Shown piece after piece: positions 9,117-17,896 of a stretch of DNA of 64,000 bases (within the stretch, counting starts at the first letter, position 1; every line of letters starts with the position of its first letter). The stretch covers positions 248,001 to 312,000 of the forward strand of contig JBIIHQ010000003.1 in NCBI GenBank assembly GCA_044235645.1, in the 5' to 3' direction. Under the pieces are notes generated by a model. The model searched no databases. It had not been told where the DNA came from and saw only the letters and a list, made by a program, of their open reading frames with translations. The position numbers and the translations under genes were made by a program. The DNA comes from OMIW01 sp044235645 (GTDB lineage Bacteria > Bdellovibrionota_C > UBA2361 > OMIW01).

Positions 9117-9767
9117 ATGGTAAAAATAAACAAGATCTATACCCGAACCGGAGACGACGGGACAACAGGGTTGGTCGGTGGCTCTCGGGTCAGCAAGGAC
9201 TCGCTCAAAGTTCAGGCATACGGCGATGTCGATGAACTTAATTCTTGGATAGGGCTTATCCGGACGCTGCTCCTGACTCCTCTGTGGAGCGCTCCTTCCG
9301 CCCACCACGACGGCCAGAGTTATTCGAACGTTGAGGACGACTCCACGCTCGAACAACTTGCAACCATCCAAAATATCCTCTTCGACATCGGGGCAGTTCT
9401 TGCTTCTCCAGCCGACATAACCTGGCCGACGAAGCGGACGGATCTCACCGATGATGTCAGCCACATTGAACATTGGATCGACATTCTCTCAGCAAAGGTA
9501 CCCGAATTGCGCTCATTCGTCCTCCCGGGTGGGTCGTTTGCCAATAGCTACCTTCACATCGCAAGAACCGTTTGTCGTCGCGCTGAGCGCTCAGTAGTTG
9601 CGCTGGTCCATGAGGAGAGCATGCCTGAGGGAGTCCTCCACTACCTGAATCGGCTCAGCGATTATTTGTTCGCGCTCGCCCGATTTCACCTCGCTAAAAG
9701 TGGAGGAGAAGAGTTCTTGTGGAACCCGGGTGAAAACAAGCCTCGTGGCGACCGGACCCCATCTTAA
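9117..9767 (+). CDS. ATP:cob(I)alamin adenosyltransferase (PduO type)
   Basis: The enzyme transfers the adenosyl group of ATP to cob(I)alamin, making the coenzyme B12 needed by the acyl-CoA mutase at 13.7-15.8 kb. The N-terminal ATP-binding motif TRTGDDGTTGLVGG, the segment YGDVDELNSWIGL, and the C-terminal FVLPGG...ARTVCRRAERS are hallmark PduO/MMAB sequences. Length (216) is slightly above the usual 180-200. The start is an ATG with GGAGAGACGAGG upstream. It is convergent with the flavin oxidoreductase gene. No cobalamin riboswitch was recognised in the short upstream region. Confidence 0.93.
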   Translation: MVKINKIYTRTGDDGTTGLVGGSRVSKDSLKVQAYGDVDELNSWIGLIRTLLLTPLWSAPSAHHDGQSYSNVEDDSTLEQLATIQNILFDIGAVLASPADITWPTKRTDLTDDVSHIEHWIDILSAKVPELRSFVLPGGSFANSYLHIARTVCRRAERSVVALVHEESMPEGVLHYLNRLSDYLFALARFHLAKSGGEEFLWNPGENKPRGDRTPS

Positions 9768-9820
9768 CTTCCTCGTGATGCGCATTTTGAACTGGGGAGC
9801 TGCGACCTTTTTCCGGGTTT

Positions 9821-11113
9821 CTATTTTCGGCCCTCACACACTCGCCGAGAGATTGATTCTGCGACTATTCGGGCACTCCGAAGCGCCCCGTTCAGCGAAG
9901 GATACTCAGTCACATCCCCGATTCGATACCGCCCGTCATCTCGCTGAGAAACTCGGTTGGATGCGGAGATAAAATGGGGCAAAGCACGAGAGATTGAACG
10001 AAAACCAAGGAGCCGGACCATTTCCATTTGAAAGCCGAACCAAGTGGCGAGCTCTCGCCTCGCCACTTCACCGGTCTCCTCAATCGAGAGGGAGCTGCGA
10101 GTATAACAGGTAACAGCAACGAGGTGCCGTCCGGCGGGAGCGTAAGACGGCTGCACATCCGAGAGCGGAGCGACGACGTTAATCGTTGATCCGTCATCGG
10201 CGCCAAGGTAGAGGGTACAACGCTCGGGAAGCGGCGCCGGAATTTCGATAAAGTGAACTGCTGCCCCGTGAGCCAATATTTTAGGATCCGCCCCTAGAGA
10301 ACGCGCATCAACAACCAAGGCAGCTTCAATGCGCTCACCACATTCGTCGATAAGATGATTCCTGCCAAGCTCCGCTATCCTCCGCCCCATCGAAAGCACA
10401 CCAGCAGGGAGTCCCGCTGCAAGCTGATCTGGAACGGCTTGCATTCCCCCCTCGGGAAGGGTCGCAGAACCGGCCGAAAATCTCGAAAAAATGAAGGGAA
10501 AGAAACAAGCGGCGGTTGAGAGCTCGTGCTCGAGAAATACCCCACCGAAGAAAGGTCGAAAGAATCGCTCGATAATCTCAGTGCTCAACCTCTCCTGCTC
10601 AAGAAATTCACGCACCGATAAGCCGGGAGATTCCGAGAACCGAACCGTTTGTCGGTTTACCCACCGCGCACGCAAACCGACTATCTTCATCCAATCACGC
10701 CATGACCCAATCATCTTCGCCATCATTCGAGGCACCGCTAAAGGTCGTCGCACCGGATCAAAGAGGGGATAAAAATCACCACGCCAGCGCACAACACACC
10801 CCGGCTCAAAGCCGCGAAGATTGAGTGCTGGCACATCAAGCACCCCCGCAAGCTCTTCATATGAGTCCAGCAGGACCTGAAATCCATTGTCGAAGCGGAA
10901 TCCATCCACAAACTCGGAGCCAACTCGTCCACCGACCCGACTCGCCCCCTCGAAAACACGCACGGGAACTCCCGCTCGATAAAGCCGAAGCGCGCACGCA
11001 AGACCCGACACTCCTGCACCGACGATGCACACGGGACGGTCTGGAATAACCGCGATTGGCCCATCATCCCCCATCTCAACACCAATCCCACCTCCTCGGT
11101 CCTCAACACCCAT
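9821..11113 (-). CDS. FAD-dependent oxidoreductase (amine oxidase / protoporphyrinogen oxidase-like)
   Basis: The N-terminus has the dinucleotide-binding fold motif VCIVGAGVSGLACALRL followed by FEGASRVGGRV, the GG doublet motif of the flavin amine oxidase/phytoene desaturase superfamily. The C-terminus has GDVTEYPSLNGALRSAR, the second FAD-contact region. The product is 430 residues and its substrate cannot be deduced. Relatives act on amines, protoporphyrinogen or carotenoids. It follows the quinone oxidoreductase on the same strand with an 11 bp overlap if the first ATG (11113) is used. Starting at the in-frame ATG at 11074 (MGDDGPIAV) would remove the overlap. Confidence 0.82.
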   Translation of the reverse strand: MGVEDRGGGIGVEMGDDGPIAVIPDRPVCIVGAGVSGLACALRLYRAGVPVRVFEGASRVGGRVGSEFVDGFRFDNGFQVLLDSYEELAGVLDVPALNLRGFEPGCVVRWRGDFYPLFDPVRRPLAVPRMMAKMIGSWRDWMKIVGLRARWVNRQTVRFSESPGLSVREFLEQERLSTEIIERFFRPFFGGVFLEHELSTAACFFPFIFSRFSAGSATLPEGGMQAVPDQLAAGLPAGVLSMGRRIAELGRNHLIDECGERIEAALVVDARSLGADPKILAHGAAVHFIEIPAPLPERCTLYLGADDGSTINVVAPLSDVQPSYAPAGRHLVAVTCYTRSSLSIEETGEVARRELATWFGFQMEMVRLLGFRSISRALPHFISASNRVSQRDDGRYRIGDVTEYPSLNGALRSARIVAESISRRVCEGRK

Positions 11114-12137
11114 AGTCGCCCTCTCCCAGCTCAGGACGAATCTGGATGATAAGCTTGCCGAGGTTTTTATTCTCGATCATCCGCTCATGCGCCTCATGTG
11201 CTCGCTCCATCGGAAAAACCGAATCGACCCGAGGAACGAGCGTTCCTTCCTGAACTTTTTCCTCGATCATCGTCCAAACTCCCCGCACAAGGGCACCCTT
11301 TTCCTCACTGGAGCGGCTGCGCAAATTAGTACCCACTATCCGCAGCCGCTCCCGAATAAGCCGAGAGAGATCCACTTCACCCTTCCTTCCTCCGAGAAAA
11401 CCAATAGAGACTAACCGCCCTCCTTTTGTAAGGAGCGAAAGATGCTCGGCGAATCGCTCCCCTCCGACGACGTCAAGAAGGAGATCTACGCCGCGACCTT
11501 TCGTTATTTCCGCGACGCGCTCCACGACGTTTTCATCCCTGTAGTTGAGAGAAAAATCCGCACCAAGCCCCCGACACACCTCTCCTTTTTCTGCCGTTCC
11601 CGCCGTGGCGATCACCCGCGCTCCCGCGAGCTTTGCCAACTGGATAGCGGCACACCCCACGCCACTTCCTCCTCCCGTGACGAGGACCATATCCCCGGCA
11701 TGCAGCCCCCCCTCCACTCCGAGTGCCATATAGGCAGTGGTATATGCTTCGGGAAAAGCAGCACCGAGAGAAAAGCTCCAACTCGGCGGCAGCGGGATTA
11801 CCTGACACGCCGGAACATGCACCATCTCGGCGTAGCCACCCCCCGCAAGGAGCGCGGCAACCCGTTGACCAACCCCAAGATGGGCCACTCCTGCACCCAT
11901 AGCTCGGACAATACCCGAAACCTCAAGTCCAAGGATCTCACTTTCACCCAACGGCGGGGGGTAGAGCCCCCGTGCCTGTAAGATATCCGCGCGGTTAACT
12001 CCAGCGCAGACGACTTCGATGGCAACGTGGGTGGGGGGAAGGGGGTCGGGATGTGGTGGATCGGGGATGACCGTGGGGACGAGGGTGTAGGGGAGGAGCG
12101 GGTTGATGGATTCGGGTCGCGCGGTGAGGGCTTGCAT
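11103..12137 (-). CDS. NADPH:quinone oxidoreductase-like zinc-free MDR protein
   Basis: This 344-residue medium-chain reductase resembles quinone oxidoreductase/TP53I3-type enzymes. It has VNRADILQARGLYPPP and GLEVSGIV near the N-terminus, the nucleotide-binding motif VLVTGGGSGVGCAAIQLAK, and DLLLDVVGG. The zinc-ligand cysteines of alcohol dehydrogenases are absent. The pattern VNRADxLQRxGxYPPP is typical of the PIG3 branch. The downstream flavin oxidoreductase overlaps its stop, implying co-expression. Substrate unknown. Confidence 0.88.
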   Translation of the reverse strand: MQALTARPESINPLLPYTLVPTVIPDPPHPDPLPPTHVAIEVVCAGVNRADILQARGLYPPPLGESEILGLEVSGIVRAMGAGVAHLGVGQRVAALLAGGGYAEMVHVPACQVIPLPPSWSFSLGAAFPEAYTTAYMALGVEGGLHAGDMVLVTGGGSGVGCAAIQLAKLAGARVIATAGTAEKGEVCRGLGADFSLNYRDENVVERVAEITKGRGVDLLLDVVGGERFAEHLSLLTKGGRLVSIGFLGGRKGEVDLSRLIRERLRIVGTNLRSRSSEEKGALVRGVWTMIEEKVQEGTLVPRVDSVFPMERAHEAHERMIENKNLGKLIIQIRPELGEGDYGC

Positions 12138-12278
12138 GAGTGCTCCATGAGCAGGAATTGGAAGATCACAAGCATGATCCCCCGGATAAGGAGGTCGGGC
12201 AAGGTCTCGATTTCTCAGAAGAGGATTGGCATTTAGTCAAGATCTTGTTCATAATAGGGGGGAGTTCGCATCAATTTG

Positions 12279-12878
12279 ATGTATTACTTTGGGCTAATTG
12301 CGAAGGCGGTCCTTGTCGGCCTCCTCGGGTCAGCTGACGGGGTCGTTCATACAATGAGCCATCCTGGCCTTTTTGAACGGAGGGGTTTTTGCCTCCTCTG
12401 GGCATCGGTCGCAGCCGGCCTCCACTTCTCATTCAAAGTGGTAGCCTCATCAGTGGCGACATCGCAAAGCGGAGAAATCATTTCGATTTTTCTTCGCTTT
12501 CTTGTGCTCGGATGCATCGCCTTCATTATCTGGTCCTCCAGATGTGAGAGCGAAAGTCACGCTGGACCGTGGACCATCGCGGCACCCCGGTTATGGGCAC
12601 TTCCAGCCCTGTTGGGAGCCGTTGATGCGATTCCCGTGGGTTTCGTCAAGGGCTTGGTTTTTGAAACCTCGCCCGCGTTACTGGTGGTGCAATGCGCCGT
12701 TAGTAGCGTTGCACTAGGTTGCACAACGTTTGTGGTTGCCCGGCTCGCTGCTCGAGCACATCGCCGCAGACGTAGAACCGCATCGACTGCTTCGGCAGCT
12801 CGCGTGGTTCACCACTTGTTGCTAGGAGTCATGTTTGGGATTGTCCTCAGGGACATACACCAGCAGATCCTCGGGTAA
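12279..12878 (+). CDS. Multi-pass membrane protein of unknown function
   Basis: This protein of 199 residues is not recognised. There are about five hydrophobic segments: residues 4-18, 38-55, 67-83, 108-125 and 134-152. A very basic loop (ARAHRRRRRT) follows at about 160, then a final hydrophobic stretch near 180-190. The basic loop suggests a cytoplasmic position. The ATG at 12279 follows a TTG in the same frame; a G-rich purine run lies 15 nt upstream. A clear terminator hairpin follows at 12915. Confidence 0.6.
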   Translation: MYYFGLIAKAVLVGLLGSADGVVHTMSHPGLFERRGFCLLWASVAAGLHFSFKVVASSVATSQSGEIISIFLRFLVLGCIAFIIWSSRCESESHAGPWTIAAPRLWALPALLGAVDAIPVGFVKGLVFETSPALLVVQCAVSSVALGCTTFVVARLAARAHRRRRRTASTASAARVVHHLLLGVMFGIVLRDIHQQILG

Positions 12879-12914
12879 ACAAGTCTTCCTTCGGTTTACT
12901 GAAGGTTCCTCCCC

Positions 12915-12946
12915 TAGGACAGGCTCTCGCCTGTCCTACACTTTTC
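12915..12946 (+). terminator. Rho-independent terminator after the 12.3 kb membrane protein
   Basis: A perfect 10 bp stem (TAGGACAGGC, 12915-12924, with GCCTGTCCTA, 12929-12938) closes a TCTC loop and is followed by CACTTTTC. It lies 37 bp after the stop codon. Confidence 0.75.
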
Positions 12947-13157
12947 AACTCATGCCCTCCCATACCTGAGGACCCCCGAGCGTCATACCCCCCCCGCTTC
13001 CTGACGAAGCCCCCTCACCGTCACAATCTTTTCTCTCCCTCGGGCCCCGATACTCGATCAGGCAGGATATCCGAGACCGTGCAAGCAAAGGAGAAAGCAG
13101 AGGGGATTGCATTGAAGTCCAGCATCTGGCATCTTGGTGAGCGTTCGATTTAGGTTT

Positions 13158-13580
13158 ATGCTCAAAGGAAGTTGGGAGGCCCTCTGGACGTTTGCTGTCG
13201 CCTTCGGGCTGGCCGCTACTTCTCAGTGGTATGCCGCCAATCTCATGGGCGCGAAGGTCCACACCCTCTATTTGTTCACCGTCGGGCTCCTGCTAGGAGT
13301 AGCAATCGCCTCCAGGCAACTGCCACCCACATGGCTCCTTTTTGGGTGTTTCGGGGTCCTTGGTATCATTGTACCCGAGGATCCCTTCTGGGTGATTCCT
13401 GAGAACCCGCTGGGCATAATTCTCAGTAGCCTCACAAGAGCAAGTGTCCTCGGGGGATTATATCTTGGGGCTTCCCTCATCACCGCTCAGTGGCGGTGGG
13501 GAAGGTCGGTTAAGCTGGTTCTCCACAGCGTGTTGACGGCGCTCGTCGTAGCACTCCTCGTGTCGGCTTTCATGCCGTAA
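13158..13580 (+). CDS. Small multi-pass membrane protein of unknown function
   Basis: About 140 residues with four hydrophobic segments (near 9-24, 36-55, 62-76 and 87-107) and a fifth at the C-terminus (LVLHSVLTALVVALLVSAFM). It is not recognised. The ATG at 13158 (MLKGSW) is preferred; in-frame TTG/GTG codons lie 21-24 nt upstream. It stands alone between two terminators and is convergent with the acyl-CoA mutase operon. Confidence 0.55.
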   Translation: MLKGSWEALWTFAVAFGLAATSQWYAANLMGAKVHTLYLFTVGLLLGVAIASRQLPPTWLLFGCFGVLGIIVPEDPFWVIPENPLGIILSSLTRASVLGGLYLGASLITAQWRWGRSVKLVLHSVLTALVVALLVSAFMP

Positions 13581-13600
13581 GCAGGAAAGAATCCCGACCT

Positions 13601-13640
13601 CACCGGGCGTATCGCATCGCGACGCCCGGTGTCACTTTTT
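13601..13640. terminator. Probable bidirectional terminator between convergent units
   Basis: A perfect 10 bp stem, CACCGGGCGT (13601-13610) with ACGCCCGGTG (13622-13631), encloses an 11-nt loop and is followed by TCACTTTTT on the plus strand. It sits between the small membrane protein (plus) and the end of the mutase operon (minus, stop at 13659). The minus-strand side lacks a strong T run, so it serves mainly the plus strand. Confidence 0.8.
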
Positions 13641-13658
13641 CGCATTCACCCCCAACGC

Positions 13659-14099
13659 TTATCGCGTTGACCGAACAGCGGCCCGCACCCACGCCACTAT
13701 CTCCTCCATCTTAACCCCCGGCCCAAACAATTCCCCCACCCCCTGAGCCTTCAATGCTTTGATATCTCCCTTCGGAATAATCCCACCGCCGAACACAACG
13801 ATATCGGACGCTCTCTCCTCTTTGAGAAGCTGCAACACCGCCGGAAAAAGGGTCATGTGCGCTCCCGACAAAATGCTCATCCCGATACAATCGACATCTT
13901 CCTGAATAGCGCTCCGCACTATCATCTCGGGAGTCTGGTGGAGGCCGGTATAAATCACCTCCATTCCAGCATCGCGCAGCGCCCGTGCGACAACTTTTGC
14001 CCCACGATCGTGACCGTCGAGCCCCGGCTTGGCAATAAGAATCCGAATGGGGCTATGCTCCTGTTGCGCCACTTTACTCTCTGGATCATCTGCCGTCAT
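13659..14099 (-). CDS. Cobalamin-binding small subunit of B12-dependent acyl-CoA mutase
   Basis: This 146-residue product is a stand-alone B12-binding domain. The motif GLDGHDRG (H30) is the DxHxxG signature whose histidine replaces the dimethylbenzimidazole ligand of cobalt. SILSGAH and VFGGGIIP are the other cofactor-tail contacts. Length fits IcmB of Streptomyces (about 136) and archaeal split methylmalonyl-CoA mutase small subunits. It follows the large subunit by 24 bp and is last in the operon. Whether the complex acts on isobutyryl-CoA or methylmalonyl-CoA is decided by the large subunit. Confidence 0.92.
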   Translation of the reverse strand: MTADDPESKVAQQEHSPIRILIAKPGLDGHDRGAKVVARALRDAGMEVIYTGLHQTPEMIVRSAIQEDVDCIGMSILSGAHMTLFPAVLQLLKEERASDIVVFGGGIIPKGDIKALKAQGVGELFGPGVKMEEIVAWVRAAVRSTR

Positions 14100-14123
14100 C
14101 GCAACCCCCTCACCAATTCCCGG

Positions 14124-15836
14124 TTACACCAGCCCCGGATCTCGATACTCCCCACATTCTGATCGAAACACCTCTGACGCCTCACCAAGGGTAACTCCCG
14201 AATCGACGGCATCAACGAGAGGTTCCATCACATTGCCCCGATCTCGGCACACCTGGTGCAACCGTTCCAGAGCTGCAGCGTGAGTGATTGGGTTTCGCGC
14301 CGCCTTGAATTGAGCGAGTCGCTCCCTTTGATCGCGTTCTATAGCGGGATCAATGTGATGAGTCGGAATTGACAGGTCTTCCTCGGCATCAACAAACTTG
14401 TTCACTCCGACCTGCACCTCATCGAGTCGCTCCAAACGGAGCTGAAACTGATACGCTGCCTCTGCTATCTCATGTTGCGGATATCCAAGCTGCACCGCTC
14501 GAAGCATTCCTCCGAACTCATCGATCTTGGCGATATAAGCGAGTGCTTCACGCTCTATCTCGTCGGTGAGCTGCTCGAGGTAAAAAGATCCCCCCAATGG
14601 ATCGACGGTATTAGTGACCCCCGTCTCCTCAGCGATAATCTGCTGCGTCCGCAATGCCACCTTTACAGCTTCCTCCGTGGGTAGTGAAAGCGTTTCATCC
14701 ATCGAATTGGTGTGGAGCGATTGAACACCACCGAGAACTGCTGCGAGCGCCTGAAGGGCAACGCGCGCGACGTTATTGACGGGCTGTTGCGCCGTGAGAC
14801 TTACTCCGGCTGTCTGGGCGTGGGTGCGAAGCATCATTGAACGGGGATCGCGAGCACCGAATCGCTCCTTCATGAAGCGCGCCCACATCCGCCGTGCTGC
14901 TCTGAATTTTGCGATCTCCTCGAAGAAATCATTGTGCACATCGAAAAAAAACGAGAGCCGCGGAGCGAAGGTGTCTATCTCCATGCCACGGCTCAAACAC
15001 TCTTCAACATATCCGAGCCCGTCAGCAAGGGTGAACGCAAGCTCCTGTACTGCCGTGGCACCTGCTTCACGGATATGATACCCGCTAATGCTTATCGGAT
15101 TAAATCGGGGAACTTGGGCAGCACAGAACTGAATGACATCACACGCCAATCTTACTGACGGCTCGGGGGGCGATATCCACTCCTTCTGCGCGATAAACTC
15201 CTTAAACATGTCATTCTGGATCGTCCCGCCGAGCCGATCGAACGGAATACCCCGCCGCCGCGCAACGGCTACATACATCGCAAATGCAATGGGTGCGGTA
15301 CAGTTAATCGTCATCGAGGTGGAGACCGACGCAAGATCGATCCCAGCGAAGAGCCGCTCCATATCCTCGATCGATGATACCGAGACTCCCTCCCGACCTA
15401 CCTCACCGAGGGACCGTTTATGATCGGCATCGTAACCCATCAACGAAGGCATATCGAATGCAGTCGAAAGCCCCGTCTGGCCGTGCTCAAGCAGATAGCG
15501 AAATCGTCGATTGGTATCCTCCGGGGTACCAAAACCCGCGAATTGGCGCATCGTCCAGAGACGACCACGATACATCGTCGCATGGATCCCTCGAGTGAAG
15601 GGGTATTCACCGGGATAGCCGATCGACTCCCGTTGATCCCGAGCGTCTCCGTCCTCCCACGAGACTACAGTCGGCTGAGGACGAAAGCTGATAGATTCAA
15701 ACGCTCGCTTTCGCTCACCCACTCCCTGGCCGCCTTTTGCGAGCTGCTCGGAGCGCCACGCGGAGATATCTGTCGAGCGGCGATTTGTTGATTGAGAATC
15801 CTCTGCCGTGGGCCCTTTTTCTTCCTTTTTTTCCAT
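14124..15836 (-). CDS. icmA: Large subunit of B12-dependent acyl-CoA mutase, isobutyryl-CoA mutase type by active-site residues
   Basis: The 570-residue TIM-barrel subunit carries the family blocks TMYRGRLWTMRQFAGFG, GTIQND, SISGYHIREAGA, FAPRLSFFF and SLHTNSMDE. In methylmalonyl-CoA mutase of Propionibacterium shermanii, Tyr89 (in IRQY) and Arg207 (in FMVR) bind the substrate carboxylate. Here the matching residues are Phe99 and Gln217 (FIAQ), the pair known from isobutyryl-CoA mutase (Phe80/Gln198 in Streptomyces IcmA). I therefore infer interconversion of isobutyryl-CoA and n-butyryl-CoA. The stop of the acyl-CoA dehydrogenase lies 1 bp from its start. No MeaB/ArgK-type chaperone gene is visible. 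Automated annotation would probably call it methylmalonyl-CoA mutase. Confidence 0.85.
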   Translation of the reverse strand: MEKKEEKGPTAEDSQSTNRRSTDISAWRSEQLAKGGQGVGERKRAFESISFRPQPTVVSWEDGDARDQRESIGYPGEYPFTRGIHATMYRGRLWTMRQFAGFGTPEDTNRRFRYLLEHGQTGLSTAFDMPSLMGYDADHKRSLGEVGREGVSVSSIEDMERLFAGIDLASVSTSMTINCTAPIAFAMYVAVARRRGIPFDRLGGTIQNDMFKEFIAQKEWISPPEPSVRLACDVIQFCAAQVPRFNPISISGYHIREAGATAVQELAFTLADGLGYVEECLSRGMEIDTFAPRLSFFFDVHNDFFEEIAKFRAARRMWARFMKERFGARDPRSMMLRTHAQTAGVSLTAQQPVNNVARVALQALAAVLGGVQSLHTNSMDETLSLPTEEAVKVALRTQQIIAEETGVTNTVDPLGGSFYLEQLTDEIEREALAYIAKIDEFGGMLRAVQLGYPQHEIAEAAYQFQLRLERLDEVQVGVNKFVDAEEDLSIPTHHIDPAIERDQRERLAQFKAARNPITHAAALERLHQVCRDRGNVMEPLVDAVDSGVTLGEASEVFRSECGEYRDPGLV

Positions 15837-15837
15837 C

Positions 15838-17004
15838 TCACGCCCCCTCTTTTATGAGAAGGGACGCGATCACCAGTCGTTGAATTTCAGAGGTACCCTC
15901 GTATATCTCCGTTATCTTAGCATCTCGAAGGTGGCGCTCCGCAGGATAATCTCTCACATAACCGTAGCCGCCATGAATCTGGATGCCTTTATCCGCACAC
16001 TGCATCGCGGCCTGAGACGCGAAAAGCTTCGCTTGAGCCGCTTCACGTGCATATGGCTGTCCCGCCTCTTTCCGTCGCGCCGCTGCAAGAGTGAGATAAC
16101 GTGCCGCATCGATCTGGGTGATCATATCCGCAAGGTAATTCTGGATGGATTGATGCTCGATGATCGCCTTTCCGAAGGTTTTTCTCTCCTTCCCATAGGC
16201 GAGCGCATCGGCAAGCGCTGCTCGCGCTATTCCGATGGCCTGCGAGGCTACTCCAATCCGGCCCCCGTTAAGGGTGTGCATCGCGATAGAAAACCCCTTG
16301 CCCTCCGCCCCCAGAAGGTTTTCACTCGTGAGTTCGACCTCATCATACTGAATACTCGCTGTCGACGAGGCTCTGATACCAAGCTTCTCCTCGTGTTTGC
16401 CGACCGTTATCCCAGGTAGCTTCATATCATGAACAAAGGCCGAGACCCCTTTGTATCCCGCCGCGGTATCAGCAGTCGCAAGGAGGACACAATAACCAGC
16501 GTCAGGAGCATTCGTGATCCAGTTCTTTGTACCCGATACGATAAAAGAATCCCCAGACCGACGATACTGACACGTCAGAGCGGCTGCATCGCTACCCGTT
16601 CCGGGCTCCGACAGCGCAAAACACCCGAGGTGCTGACCCATCGCAAGAGGGCGCGCAAATCGCTCCCACTGGTGGGGATTACCAAATTCCAGAACAGGCC
16701 ACAAGCAGAGAGAGTTGTGAGCACTAACGATAATCGAGGTAGAGGCACAAGCTGCAGCGAGCTCCTCAATAACGAGCGCGTACGCCACAACGCTGAGTGC
16801 TGCTCCGCCAAGCGGCTCAGGAGCAAGGGCACCGAGGATTCCGAGACCACCAAGCCTTTTGATAATATCAGCCGGAAACACCCCCTGTTGATCGAGCTCC
16901 GCAGCTCGGGGAGCTATCTCCTCGCGCGAGAACTGACGCACCATATCGCGCACCGCCTGCTCCTCCTCGGTCAATGCAAAGGCGAATCCGTCACACCATC
17001 CCAT
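15838..17004 (-). CDS. Short-chain acyl-CoA dehydrogenase
   Basis: This flavoenzyme oxidises acyl-CoA to 2-enoyl-CoA. The 388-residue protein has CFALSEPGTGSD and WITNAP (substrate and FAD contacts), ERKTFGKAI and IQIHGGYGY. The catalytic glutamate is in IYEGTSEIQR (about E369). The placement of that glutamate and the overall sequence resemble butyryl/short-chain dehydrogenases, which fits a neighbour that makes or uses butyryl/isobutyryl-CoA. It is third in the operon, 52 bp after enoyl-CoA hydratase and 1 bp before the mutase large subunit. Confidence 0.93.
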   Translation of the reverse strand: MGWCDGFAFALTEEEQAVRDMVRQFSREEIAPRAAELDQQGVFPADIIKRLGGLGILGALAPEPLGGAALSVVAYALVIEELAAACASTSIIVSAHNSLCLWPVLEFGNPHQWERFARPLAMGQHLGCFALSEPGTGSDAAALTCQYRRSGDSFIVSGTKNWITNAPDAGYCVLLATADTAAGYKGVSAFVHDMKLPGITVGKHEEKLGIRASSTASIQYDEVELTSENLLGAEGKGFSIAMHTLNGGRIGVASQAIGIARAALADALAYGKERKTFGKAIIEHQSIQNYLADMITQIDAARYLTLAAARRKEAGQPYAREAAQAKLFASQAAMQCADKGIQIHGGYGYVRDYPAERHLRDAKITEIYEGTSEIQRLVIASLLIKEGA

Positions 17005-17056
17005 AGCACCTACACTATTTTTAAAAACGGACGAATGTCAGGGAATCTCAATTCCC

Positions 17057-17842
17057 TCACCGACCGGAAAATTGGGGTTTTCGCTTCTCGAGAAATGCTG
17101 TCATCCCCTCATCCCTATCCGCAGTGGCAAACAGGGCGAGAAAACCCTCCACCTCGCGTCTCATCCCTGCCAGCTGATCACTCTCAACGGTGGCATTAAT
17201 GACTCGCTTAACTGAGGCTACCGCAAGAGGAGCGCGGGCTGCTATCCGCTCTGCGAGTGCAATAACCTCCCTGTCGAAATCCAACGCATCAAATACGCGG
17301 TCGACCAGTCCTAACGTCAACGCCTCAGAGGCACCGATAAGGTCCCCTGTCATACACAAAAACCGCGCCGCTCCGACACCACACCGTGAAATAAGCCGCT
17401 GCGTCCCTCCGAACCCCGGCATGACACCGAGATTGACCTCGGGGAGCCCCACCTTTGCATTGGTGCCAGCTACGATAATATCGCAGGCAAGCGCCAATTC
17501 GAGACCACCACCGAGCGCGTAGCCATGGACAGCCGCGATAACGGGTGCGTGAAACTGTTCTATCGTCCGAAGCGCTCTCTGCCCGAGTTCGATGTAATCG
17601 GCTATCGCGCGGGGCCCCAGGTCGAACATTGCCCGTATATCTGCTCCTGCGACGAAGGCCTTTTCTCCTGCCCCCTTGAGTACGACAACTCGTATCGCCC
17701 GATCTTCGCCAAGATGAAGAAACTCATTATGGAGCGTGAGAAGAACATCGGGGTTGAGCGCATTGAGGTGCTCAGGCCGATGGATGGTCACGGTCGCCAC
17801 CGCGCCCTGCTTTGCTACGACAATTGGTGCGTGTTGTGTCAT
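17057..17842 (-). CDS. Enoyl-CoA hydratase (crotonase family)
   Basis: Crotonase-fold protein that hydrates enoyl-CoA. It shows the CoA-binding and oxyanion-hole segments AFVAGADI and GYALGGGLELALACD, and the glutamate region GLPEVNLGVMPG with GGTQRL. The second catalytic acid of crotonase appears absent or shifted, as in several paralogues, so isomerase activity cannot be excluded. The ATG at 17842 (MTQHAP) is chosen; two codons earlier in frame an alternative start exists at 17851. It sits between the HIT gene and the acyl-CoA dehydrogenase, forming a beta-oxidation-like unit. Confidence 0.9.
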   Translation of the reverse strand: MTQHAPIVVAKQGAVATVTIHRPEHLNALNPDVLLTLHNEFLHLGEDRAIRVVVLKGAGEKAFVAGADIRAMFDLGPRAIADYIELGQRALRTIEQFHAPVIAAVHGYALGGGLELALACDIIVAGTNAKVGLPEVNLGVMPGFGGTQRLISRCGVGAARFLCMTGDLIGASEALTLGLVDRVFDALDFDREVIALAERIAARAPLAVASVKRVINATVESDQLAGMRREVEGFLALFATADRDEGMTAFLEKRKPQFSGR

Positions 17843-17896
17843 TGAGAGCACTCCCGAAGGCGAAGAGAGGACGCAGCGCGAGAGTTGGTGAGGGAG

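Noticed and set aside
13659..15836. Methylmalonyl-CoA mutase as the primary name for the mutase
   Set aside because: The Tyr/Arg pair that binds the substrate carboxylate is replaced by Phe99/Gln217.
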